Assembly: GCA_014621425.1 (NCBI GenBank)
Contig: JAANBB010000059.1
Location: forward strand, 87,931-151,930
Direction: 5' to 3'
Length of the DNA: 64,000 nt
DNA from: Cylindrodendrum hubeiense
Lineage: Eukaryota; Ascomycota; Sordariomycetes; Hypocreales; Nectriaceae
Position 1 is the stretch's first letter; each line of letters starts with the position of its first letter. The notes beneath the pieces are model-generated. The model searched no databases. It was not told the origin of the DNA and saw only the letters and a program-made list of their open reading frames with translations. Of this stretch, positions 48,569 to 58,952 are shown piece after piece. The position numbers were made by a program, and so were the translations under genes.

Positions 48569-49863
48569 GGCGGGGTCACATCAACGGCCGGGTTTGTTGT
48601 AGAACGGAAGTCATCGTGGCCCAGGGGGGATGCCATCGCGCCCGGGTCGGCGCTGGATGGAGGCCCCGAGGTCGGGCTCCATCGGAAAATCCGATATGGG
48701 CCTCGGCGTTGACGGTGTTAGTGTCTCCAGAATTTCGAAACCGGCAAGGGACTCCATCACGAGATTGGCTGCGGCTTGGTAAATGTGGAGATGGGATGGA
48801 TCTAGTGTCGGCAGGCAAGACGACGCAACGATGTCGTGCCAAGACGTCGGGACCATCTCCCGGGACGCCAGCCGATGATTAGATTAGATTGCTGTTCTTC
48901 AAGGGCCGAATTGCCCAGGCAAGTGACCGCGAGCCAAATCTACGCATCTATAATGGCCACTTCTATCCAAAATGCCCGAGATGCCAGTGTCCACGACCAA
49001 GGCCAATGTCTCGGTGGCAATTCACTGCCCGGTCAGAGTCAGAACTCCTCCGTGAATCGGCGGATTATGGATATGACGTATGATCTAATCTTCTTGTCAG
49101 TCAGGTTGCATGTGCATGCTCTGTTATCATCGGCTTACTCGTGTGAGCTGCACAGCCCGAGTAACAACTAACAGACAGGATTGAACATGTTGTTCTCAGA
49201 CAACTTGGCCCATCAGTTCAGTAGAAAGCTGATTTCTATTTACAAGAAAAATGCCCATCTCTTTTGCATGGTGCATTTCTTCATATCTGCCATCACTGCA
49301 TAGAGCAGTCAATATTCTCCGATGCACCTCATGTCTCTCACAGAAAGTGGGGCACCACGCAGACCGGCCTAATTTGGACACTGCAATTGCCCGCGAATTC
49401 GTTCTCATACAACCATCTATCAGCCGCAATAGCCTCAAGACAGACCGACCTCGACTGTATCGTAGTCCCCACTCATGCTGGAACCTTTGTGAAGCAGCCA
49501 GGATAGACAATGTACTATCTCCGCAAAGTTTAGAAAATGACATGGGCGCTAGCCAGCTACACTCTAGACCAGGCAGGGTATGCACGTCTTATCAGTGCAT
49601 ACGCATATCAATACCGTATTCCTTCTAGAGAACCGCGTGATTACATTCCGACAACGATCTCTATTCGCCCGGAATTGCTTGTTCCTTGTTCCTGGCTTAA
49701 TGAGGAAGCTAACTGTCGCAGCCACTCCCTGCAAGGCACAGCATTGTTGGAGAAGGCTAGGACTTAAATGACCCAGAGCCCAGACCTTCCCCTCACTTAA
49801 ATTGTTCTCTTTCAATAATTTATCGTGACAAAGCAGGGTGTTTCAGTATCACCACATTTCAGC
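48569..49863. other. Divergent intergenic region
   Basis: About 1.3 kb between the Mpv17-like and DUF885 genes. The minus-strand frame 49196-49585 begins with GTG and shows no domain. No gene is supported. Confidence 0.5.
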
Positions 49864-51582
49864 ATGTCCCAGTATCAAACCATCGGGCTTTCATCGGAAA
49901 TGGATGGCGCTTGGGTTAATCTCTCAGATGCCAAAAATTCCATCGATGATGAAACCGAAGACATGCCAGATCGCGTGCGAAGGGTGCGATTCGATCTCAA
50001 AGAGCTCCTCAAGTTCTACAGCATCACCATATCTCCGCGGCGCCACGAAAGGCTAGTGCAGTTCTACTCCGACGAGCTTAAATCGCTGTTCCAGGTTCGC
50101 TTCGAGTACCTCTCACAGCAACACAAGGTCGACTTTATTCTTCTGCGGAATTTCATTAGGCGAGAGCAACGGCAGTTGCATTTGGATCAAAAGGCTCAGA
50201 AAACAGCCGGGTTCCTGCTACCTTTTGCACCGCTAATAGTCGCCCTTTGTGAATCCCGACAAGATGTCGATGAGATGAATGGAGACAAGACGGCGGGCGC
50301 ACTTGATGCAATTAAGCGCGGTATATGCCAGACCCAAGCTGAAGTGGAAGCGGGCAAATTACACACCAGCAAAACCACGGCATACAAAGCCACGCAAATC
50401 CTCAACGAGCTCTGTGGCCACCTCCAAGAACTCTTGCGTTTCTATTCCTCATACGATCCAATGTTCGACTGGTGGGCAACGAAACCCTGGCAAGAAGCAA
50501 ACGCGGCCATCTCGCAGTACCTATCCGTCATCCAAACCAAGTTGGTGGCAACGCGGCCCGATGCTGAGGATGAAATCATTGGTGAACCCATCGGGAGAGC
50601 TGGACTTCTTGTCGAACTTGAGGCAGAAATGATCCCGTATACCCCGAAGGAATTAATCAGCCTTGCCGAGGAAAAGTACAAGTGGTGCCAAGAACAGATG
50701 ATAGCGGCATCGGAGGAACTGGGATACGGCAAAGACTGGAAGAAAGCTCTCGAATACGTAAAAACACTGTCGGTCCCTCCTGGTCAGCAAACGCAGCTCG
50801 TCATGCAACTCGCCCGCGAGGGCACGGAATTCGTCCAAAAGCACGACCTCGTTACCGTTCCTAAAATCGCCGACGAGACGTATCGCATGTTTACAATGTC
50901 CGCCGAGCGCCAGAAGGAGAACCCATTCTTCCTCGGCGGCCCGTCGATTATCGTGTCTTCGCCAACGGCAGACATGCCCCACGAGCTGAAGAAGATGGTG
51001 ATGAGAGGGAACAACACACACTTCTCGCGCGCCACGGCGTTCCATGAACTCATTCCCGGGCACAGACTACAGCTGTACATGGGCAAGCGCCACAACAGCC
51101 ACAGAGACATGTTCGAAACTCCGTTCTTCGTCGAAGGGTGGGCCATGTATTGGGAGCTTGTGTTCTGGGAGATGGGCAACTTTTTCAAGTCCCCAGAGGA
51201 CCGGATCGGCACGTTGTTTTGGCGGATGCACCGTTGCGCTCGCATCATCTTTTCTCTCAAGTTCCATCTCGGCGAGATGACGCCCCAGGAGTGCGTGGAC
51301 CTGCTGGTCAACTGGGTGGGACACGAGCGATCGAACGCCGAAGCTGAAGTCAGGCGGTCCTTTACTGGTGATTATTCTCCCCTGTACCAGGTCGGGTACA
51401 TGCTTGGCGCGCTGCAAATTTTTGAGCTTCGCAACGAGGTTCTACGGGAGGGGCGTCTCAAGGAGAAGGCGTTCCATGACCAGGTTTTGAAGGCGAATAC
51501 TATGCCAATTGAGCTTCTGCGAGCACTGGTACTTGGTCTGGAACTAACTCCCGACTACAAAGCCAAATGGAGGTTTTACTAA
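49864..51582 (+). CDS. DUF885 zinc metallopeptidase-like protein (572 aa)
   Basis: A single exon. The first in-frame ATG is at 49864; the frame is open further up only from a GTG. The zinc-site FHELIPGHRLQ (HExxH) is followed about 25 residues later by FFVEGWAMYWE, whose Glu would be the third ligand, as in DUF885 proteins. No signal peptide is present, so a cytosolic or peroxisomal peptidase is likely. The family is widespread in bacteria and common in fungi. The lack of introns beside intron-rich neighbours is notable but not proof of transfer. Confidence 0.88.
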   Translation: MSQYQTIGLSSEMDGAWVNLSDAKNSIDDETEDMPDRVRRVRFDLKELLKFYSITISPRRHERLVQFYSDELKSLFQVRFEYLSQQHKVDFILLRNFIRREQRQLHLDQKAQKTAGFLLPFAPLIVALCESRQDVDEMNGDKTAGALDAIKRGICQTQAEVEAGKLHTSKTTAYKATQILNELCGHLQELLRFYSSYDPMFDWWATKPWQEANAAISQYLSVIQTKLVATRPDAEDEIIGEPIGRAGLLVELEAEMIPYTPKELISLAEEKYKWCQEQMIAASEELGYGKDWKKALEYVKTLSVPPGQQTQLVMQLAREGTEFVQKHDLVTVPKIADETYRMFTMSAERQKENPFFLGGPSIIVSSPTADMPHELKKMVMRGNNTHFSRATAFHELIPGHRLQLYMGKRHNSHRDMFETPFFVEGWAMYWELVFWEMGNFFKSPEDRIGTLFWRMHRCARIIFSLKFHLGEMTPQECVDLLVNWVGHERSNAEAEVRRSFTGDYSPLYQVGYMLGALQIFELRNEVLREGRLKEKAFHDQVLKANTMPIELLRALVLGLELTPDYKAKWRFY

Positions 51583-51854
51583 ATGTGCAGATGGAAGCAG
51601 TTCTCCGAGTCATTTCTCCATTATATCACTCATGTTACAGTACTAGGAACACTTCCAATGGGACAGTTGCAGTATCGTTTAGTCTTATTCTATCCGTATT
51701 GTATCACGGTCAAATGAACTACAAAGAAACATCGAACATTCATCCCGCAGGATTCAATTAAGTATCGTACATGACAAAGGAAATATATCATAGCGAAGGT
51801 ATGCAACAAACGCCGCCCGCTCCCTGTGTGCCTGCCTGTATCATGGGAAAATCC

Positions 51855-54014
51855 CTAAAACATCTCAACTTCGTCTTCGTCCAACAACCCCATTCCACTA
51901 TCATGGCGCCGTTGCATCTTATGGCTGCCTCGCTTTGCTAGTCCCGCAGCCAAGTACCCACCAGGGCCGCTCCGCCGTACCACAGTCTCTGGAGGGGATT
52001 GGGGGCCGGGCGCGGCGCTTGACTTCTTGGGGGTGTTTAGAAAGTCCTGGCTCATTTGAAGGACATGCTGTAGCTCGCCCTTCATCGAGTCGATGACAGC
52101 CTTGGCTCTCGTCCGCTCCTCCTCCATCTTGGTCTGGAGTCCGCCGTTCTCGACGCGGAGCCCCAGCACCGTCTCGTGCGCCACTCGGAGGGACTCGTTG
52201 ACGCGGTCAATCTCGCCACGAAGTTCCACAACCCGGGCATCTCGGATCGCCAAGGAGGCGCCGTGCTTCTGGTTCAAGGACGACACGTCCTTTGCCTTGG
52301 CGTCCTGGAGCTCGACCATTTGTTTTTGAATTTCGGCGGATCGCTGTAGCGCGTCCGTCAGCTTGGTCTCCAGCTCGGCAATGACATCTTCCTTGCTGCA
52401 GAGCACGCGGCGGTTCGACTCGAGTTGCGCATGGCGGGTCGCTTCAGAGTCGCGGTTGTCACGCTCCATTTGCTGTACGAGACCCTCCAGCTCTGAGATG
52501 TCTCGGATGTAGCCGTCGACCGCGCCTTTGAGTCGCTCGTTGGCGACCTCCAACTCTCGTATCCGTGCGGTCTTGTCGCTCATGAGCTTCTCGGCCTTGG
52601 ACATCTCGCCCTTGAGGCCGTCCATGACAGAGACCCGCGCATCGAGTTGTTGTCTCAGCGACAATTCAATCTGGTGGTATTCGTCGATAGCGTCTTCATC
52701 CTCCTTTGCCTTCTTGGCCATGACGCGGAGACGGGTGAGCATTAGGTCCAGCACCTCGGCACCGCGCGACGTCAGAGGCAGCGTGATCTCTCCAGGCGTC
52801 AGGTACTCGAGCTCCAAACGAGCGGCACGGAAGCCAGATGCAAGGGCGATGACCATTTCGCTGGCATCGTCTCCCGAGAAGCCCAAGTCCCCAATGGCAT
52901 TCTTGAGTTGAGTCAGGGCGCACGTCCGGTCAGACATGGTCTGAAGCAGCGCCTCGATCCGAAGCTCGAGGTCATCGGGCGGTGATGTCGGAGAATCACC
53001 ATTCGAATTGGTTGAGAACTCCGAGAGTTTGTCACCGAGACGACCGCTGAGGGTTTTGTAGGAGTTGAGTGTATCCGTCAGCTTGTGCATCTCAAGTTGG
53101 AGAGACGCAACCTCCTCCTCCAACTGTTGCTGCTTAGGGTCTAGGAAAAAGGCTTGAACTCCAATATGGGACATGGGAGTTGGCATGGGAGTGGACTTGG
53201 GGGTAGACTTGGACGCTCGGAAGCAGGGAGTTCCAGGGATTGGAGGGCTGGTTGCGGGAGGAGTTGGGAATGAGCTTCTAGCTCTCGAAGGCGTGCTGCA
53301 GGCGAGCTGTGCCACCGTCTCATCACCGAACTGGTCCTCATCCTCACTCATGTCCATGAAGTCGTCTCCAAAGGGGTCTCTCGCCGAGAGTGTCCAGTTG
53401 TAGCCGCGGCTTTGTTCCAAGTTGCCGCCGGATCTCTTGGACAGCTGATCCTTGAGGTCCTCGATCTGCTTCTCAAGGTCCCACATGCGGTCCGTGTCCA
53501 CGATGATGGTGGCGTTTTGCAGTTCGTAGATTTCCCGGTCTCGGGCCTTGAGATCGGCCTTGAGACGGTCGATCTCTTCCTTGGTTCGCTGGGCTCTTCG
53601 TCGCTTTTCCTGCTGGATTGTGTTCATCTCCTCGCTGAGCCCATTGCGGCGGATGCGGCGCTGGACACGACCATCAAGGACCTGGCGCAGCGGAAGGAAA
53701 TTGACCTCGCCGCATTGAGGCATGCCTGGGCTTGCGGAGACGACGCTCTTCCCCATGCTGCCGACCGGTGCGGAAGAGTGGCGGCGCTTTGGAGTAGCGA
53801 CAGAGACCCGGCGGATCATGGGGGTCAAGCCGCTGGATGCGGCGCAGCCGGCGGGGTGGATGCCTGGGTCTGAGAAGCGGACACGACGTTTGGCCCCCCT
53901 TCGTGGAGTTTTTGCGGCAGCCGGCTGAGGTGCTGCAGCATCGGGGCGGGACTCAGGCCCGGCGAGGCTGCGACGCGTGCGGCGAAGAGCGATGGGGAGG
54001 TCGAGATCATCCAT
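51855..54014 (-). CDS. Uncharacterised coiled-coil protein (719 aa)
   Basis: A single long exon starting at the ATG at 54014. Residues 1-130 are basic and Pro/Ala-rich with KRRVRFSDPG (about 42-51), a form of the RVxF docking motif used by protein phosphatase 1. Residues about 130-210, 290-350 and 430-660 are predicted coiled coils with dense heptads, separated by Ser/Pro/Thr linkers. No enzymatic or zinc motif is visible. The shape recalls spindle-pole, kinetochore or septation scaffold proteins, but I cannot assign a homologue. Confidence 0.82.
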   Translation of the reverse strand: MDDLDLPIALRRTRRSLAGPESRPDAAAPQPAAAKTPRRGAKRRVRFSDPGIHPAGCAASSGLTPMIRRVSVATPKRRHSSAPVGSMGKSVVSASPGMPQCGEVNFLPLRQVLDGRVQRRIRRNGLSEEMNTIQQEKRRRAQRTKEEIDRLKADLKARDREIYELQNATIIVDTDRMWDLEKQIEDLKDQLSKRSGGNLEQSRGYNWTLSARDPFGDDFMDMSEDEDQFGDETVAQLACSTPSRARSSFPTPPATSPPIPGTPCFRASKSTPKSTPMPTPMSHIGVQAFFLDPKQQQLEEEVASLQLEMHKLTDTLNSYKTLSGRLGDKLSEFSTNSNGDSPTSPPDDLELRIEALLQTMSDRTCALTQLKNAIGDLGFSGDDASEMVIALASGFRAARLELEYLTPGEITLPLTSRGAEVLDLMLTRLRVMAKKAKEDEDAIDEYHQIELSLRQQLDARVSVMDGLKGEMSKAEKLMSDKTARIRELEVANERLKGAVDGYIRDISELEGLVQQMERDNRDSEATRHAQLESNRRVLCSKEDVIAELETKLTDALQRSAEIQKQMVELQDAKAKDVSSLNQKHGASLAIRDARVVELRGEIDRVNESLRVAHETVLGLRVENGGLQTKMEEERTRAKAVIDSMKGELQHVLQMSQDFLNTPKKSSAAPGPQSPPETVVRRSGPGGYLAAGLAKRGSHKMQRRHDSGMGLLDEDEVEMF

Positions 54015-55573
54015 GGTGGTGGGGGATATACTAGGACAGAGTATGGAAGAGCGTGGCCAAGACGGTCACAAAGAGGGCTTCACAAAGAGGGCTTTTGTGG
54101 TTGGACAAAGACAAAGACAGGCCACCAGAAGACCTGAGGTGTTCCCGGAAGCAATTATTGAGGGGAGATGTATTTATCAAGTCATTCCTCAGGTAAACAT
54201 GGATCCAACGAGACGTGGTCGCGACTCTCGACGCAGGTCGGCCTTGACGCATTGTTTACACATTGCCTATCGCGGTTAGCGGCCGCGGGGCGGGATGCCG
54301 GCCCCGCCACCCCGCGATTGACAGCAGCCAACCGATTTGGCCCAAACAAGGGTCTCGCCAAACGGCGGCCGAAGACGCCCTGGTCGCGCCACGGTCACGC
54401 TCGGGAATCTGGTGTGGGGCGGCAGTGGACGATTCACGGCGAGGTCGTGGCCGTGAATCCCGGGGCTTGTTTGTGGTGGGAGACGCACTGGTTGGGCGTG
54501 GCCTGATTCACGCCGTGGACCGCTCCCGCGTCTCGCTCTCATCTCCACCGCAACCCTGGCGTGGGATAGGGAAATCAACAACGGACCCGAGAGGCTGTAA
54601 GAACGCAAACGAGACCAGGGACGGGTTCTGGGCTTGGGGGGGTTCTACCTGCAACTTTGTGCTTTCGAGGTGCCATGGGTGGCGGGCATGAACCGCCCAG
54701 ATTGTACCCGTTCGAGTATCCATCGCCACCATGCCGCCGTCCGTATTTGTTTACAAACGTAACCTGGACGACGCTCCATGCTACACAGACGAGAGCAGCG
54801 TAAAGCTACACTACCAACCCCGATTTTCTCTCTTTTTCTCTGCTTCAGTCCGGCGTGCACACTAGGCTCTAATATATCCCATCATTCACTCTCGAGTTCA
54901 AACCCCCACCTGGTCATCATGGCCGCCGCGCCGTAGCCCCATTGATGGTGTGCAGGCTGGGGTGTCCCCCGTCAGCCCAAATTCCGTCCGGCCTTGCTCC
55001 ACCTCCATTGCATTACCTCTGATGCTTAAGGAAACGGCCTGAGGCTACGTATGCAGAGAAGCATCCGGCATATATCCCAGACCCAGCCGTGCGGGTTGAG
55101 TCCTACTACTAGGTAGGCACGCATGTAGCCATCGGCCACGCCCATGGAACCTAACCTTAAGCACAGCGCCGCAACGCCGCACGTAGGGTCCAAGCGTGGG
55201 GCCGCCCTCTCCAATTCTCCAATTCCCCAACTGTGCCGGTTCGGTGAAGCTGTTTTCTGCACGTCGCTGGCCAGCAGCAGCCGAGGCGGTGTTTTTAACC
55301 CGATTGCAAGAGTCAGACTATCAAATCGCACCAAACGCACCAAAGTCGACACCCAAGCTTCGCGTAACCACGAGAGACGTGGTGGATGACTAATACCCGC
55401 GAAACTGGGTGCCCACCCAATGACCGACTTCCCTGAGTCTTGAGACATGACGATCTCGCAATAACACTCCGTCGCCCTCAAGACAACGAACGAACGCGTG
55501 CGCCTTAACCCTCCTGAAAAGGAGATCGGCTCCCCACGCTGTGCGCCGCTCCACATTACATGGAGGATCCACC
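54015..55573. other. Divergent intergenic region, no supported gene
   Basis: About 1.6 kb, GC-rich. Open frames are present on both strands (54263-54691, 55026-55556 and others) but they overlap one another and lack domains or splice support. The last ~300 bp form the promoter of the half-zinc-cluster regulator. Confidence 0.5.
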
Positions 55574-57783
55574 ATGCCCGCGCAAGGGAAACAGGTCAAG
55601 TTTGTGGCCTCTGATCCCAACCGCGGCGGCCTCCCGGTGAAGCGCAAGCAGGTCCAGCACGCCTGCGCCGCCTGTCGGCGAAAGAAGGTATGCACGAAAC
55701 TGAGACATGGCTAGACGAGAACTGGTGGTTAATCCGAGCCTCAGCGGCGATGCATCCACGCAGAAGACTCGGCTGACGACCCTGCGTCGCTGATTCCTAC
55801 TACGGCTCCGGGCTCAGTCACTGATGAGCCAGCGGGTCAGGAATCCCCCGCCCAACCGTCGTGAGTTTCATCCAACCCCTCACCTTCTGTGTCCAGTGCC
55901 TAATGCTCATCTCTATCATAGTCCTATGTCTACTGGGTTGGACTCATCTGCCCAACCGCGTACTCAGGGTCTTGACGGTCAGGAATCAGGCGCAACCAAC
56001 CCATCCGTCTTTCGCTATGACGAGCCACCAAGTGCGCCTGTGGGCGTTGCGAAGGGGCCGCCCAGCATCACCACGCCCAACGCGCAGTCTTCACGGTTTG
56101 TAGGTGACTTGAACCCCGAAGGCATGTTTGTCGAGGCAACAGGTTCGGCCTCAATTCGTGAAACCTCCCAGAAAGGCGACGTCGGCATTTGGCTCTCCTC
56201 CGCCTTGGGAGCCGCTAGTCAAGGGTCGCAGTTTGTCACATCACGTCCACCTGCCATCATGGACCAGTTTCTACTTCCGTTTGTGAAGGAACATTGCTTG
56301 TCATGTCTTCCCCCAGACAAGGACTACCGAGAGTTGAAGAGTGTTTTCCTACAAAAGATTTATCCCATCTTTCCTATCATCCCGAGGTCGTCTTTGGAGG
56401 GTTCTCCGGACAGCCCAAGCGACATTGTTCTGCGGCAGTTGGTTTGTCTAGCAGCAGCCCCTGATCCCACCATGTCCCATCACCTTCGTCTCAGGAATCG
56501 CGGGGCCGATGTGTTATCCTCCCAGGAATTCATGCAATGCATCTCCTCGGCGGTTCGAGCTATCCTCGAGACGAGCATTATCCCCGACAGAGTCCTTCAC
56601 GTCAGGGCTCTCATCATGTTATCGCTCTACACTCAACCTAGCAGCACTGAAGAAGCCGATCTCCCTGCCCAGCTTGGCGGCCGGGCCATCCATCACATTC
56701 AGACACTCGGCTTGCATCTCTTGCGGTATGAATCTGACAACGGAGAGGATTGGGAAACACTGTTTTGTGCCGTCTGGGCTCTCGACAGGATCAATGCCGC
56801 TTTTTACGGAAGACCGTGTATAATGCATGAGCGAGATATCGGTGCTAACCTGGATGCATGCATCAAGAGGCGTCCTCCCTGTTTTCGACTCCTTCTCTCT
56901 GTTTGTCAGTGGCTTGACCAAGTCATTGAGCTCTACCGTCCAGGGCCAAGCGCAGAGGCATCTGGTTTCGAAAAGATTGCCTACATCGATCTTCCGGTGC
57001 TTGAAGCCATGATCGTCGACGCCGATGCCTTGAAGGTCTCCACTCCACTCATAGGTCCGTCGCATCTCTCCGATATTCATGACCTTGCTAACATTGGGCA
57101 CAGCAACCATCGAAACATTCTATCATGCAGTCATCATCTTATCATGCCGGCTTCCCCGGCCTGGGACCCGAACTGCAGCTTCAACTCTTCCTCCTCCATC
57201 AGCCAATGCGCGACGTTCGCTCGCAGCTGAACGGATTGCATGCTCAGTTCCACGCGATAACCTCAGCCCAGTTCCTTTCATTCCGTACGCCGTATCCCTC
57301 GCTCTGAGTGTCGAATATCGCAAGATGCGACATAGTCGCCTTCCGATGTTCCGTTCAAGGGCCATGCATGCTTTCAAACGGAATTGCGAGATGTTAAGGG
57401 ATTTCGGTGACTACTTCTGGAGCGCAAATGTCGTGGCTGGGCTGGGCGAACGAGTATTAAAGGAGATGGAGAGAGCTGCAACAAATATCACCAAGGAGAT
57501 CACGCCGCCTCCCCCCGAAACACCGGGTTCGGCTCCGCCATCGTCCCAGGCGGCGGTACCCCGGCCAAGCGAGGTCGTCATGGCAGATCCCACAACATTG
57601 AACTCGGCGGCAGGTATCGACAACCCGATTGACTTCTCCCTCATCGATGCAATATCTGGACAAGATGTCTTTGGACACATCGACCCTAGCTTCAATCTGA
57701 ACGCTGTGGAAGATGCCCTGGAAGCAAATCTCGATATTGGGCTTCCTATTAACTGGGGTGAGTGGGGCCAGTTCACGACCTGA
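55574..57783 (+). CDS. Fungal transcription factor with half zinc cluster (680 aa)
   Basis: Four exons (55574-55687, 55745-55860, 55922-57054, 57104-57783), introns 57, 61 and 49 nt. Residues 31-41 read CAACRRKK|RRC, the C-x2-C-x6-C first half of a Zn2Cys6 cluster, split by intron 1. The next residues (IHAEDSADD) have no further cysteines, so the second half is missing. A fungal-specific regulator domain follows: FVGDLNPEGMFVEAT (about 125), FPIIPRSS, and the GRAIHHIQTLGLHL...WALDRINAAFYGRP segment. This family is usually labelled cutinase-TF-1-beta-like. Either a single-zinc DNA-binding module or a non-canonical one is possible. The gene looks intact. Confidence 0.87.
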
Positions 57784-58952
57784 GGCGAGGTAGAGATGAT
57801 AAAATTATACTGGTCTCAAAGTCCACGGCCTTTACGTGGCTTGGCAAGTTATTCGATTCGAATTACTGAACACGGTTCTTACACGTGTTCCCACATTTGA
57901 CCTAATTTTCGTCACTGAGAACAGGTGCTCGGCGACGAAAATAGACACACAGGCTACGGTGCTCACATTAGATCATTACAAGTTGCGGCGGCATACAATG
58001 AACACATTGTGAAGAGTCCAGTGAGGGTGTGCAAACGGAGGTTCATTTCACCCACATGATCTGTCGATTGCAAAATTGACAACACAATGGCAGCCTGTTC
58101 CACTTGACGGCAACCATATGCCAATACTCAGCACCCCGAACACGCCCTAGAACCTGACATTGGTCCCGTCTACCGAATAGCATGTATTTGAGGTCAAAAT
58201 GCGTGTGAGCAGATCACACGTTGGAGCCCTCAACCCGCTGTGCTCATGCATCGTCACTGCAGATGAAGGACATGCAAAGGACGCACTGGGATGGAGGGAC
58301 TCAAATAACTAACGCCGCTCCTTAGCAGGACCAAGTGTATGATGTGACTCGGCCAACACAAGAAGTGAAATAAAACACGTTAATAATAATCGATTACCTT
58401 GTCCCGCAGACACTCCGTAAGATGGCCAATTCAACGTGGAGTAATGAACAAGAGTCCAAACAAGTCCTAACAAAGCTCACTAGTTACTCAGAGGTGAGGT
58501 TGAAAGAAGGATTGAAAGAAAGCCTGAAGGATGTCCGGGGGGATTGACTCTGTTTCAAGGGTTGCACGTTAATTGGCCGTCGCGTCAGCTTTGATGAGTC
58601 GGGGCAACTTAGACTGATGCTGACGCTCGAGACGGACCCGCTCGCGCCAGCACAGCGAGCTAGACGCAGGTCACCACCCACCATGGCGCCTCAGCTTCTC
58701 GCGTGTTGCCGTTTCTGGACAAGAACACCCGCCAGAACGCCTTGAGGCTCAGCTCGTTGGCGCACGGCGTCGCGCAGAGATTATCCCCAGCTGAGCAGTT
58801 GTGGCTGTGAGGCTGCGCTGCGGAGGCAGTGGTTGGCAGCTGAGCTGTGTCTAAAACCATGGCCATGCCCGTCCACTGCGCTACGGACTCTGATGGAGAC
58901 TTGAGCGGGCATATCGTTGCGAGGTTGTCCAGCACATCTGAGGAAATTCAGC
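57784..58952. other. Intergenic region, nothing seen
   Basis: Nearly 1.2 kb with no open frame over 100 codons that has coding character. It contains the regulator's 3' end and the promoter of the EH-domain gene. Confidence 0.5.
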
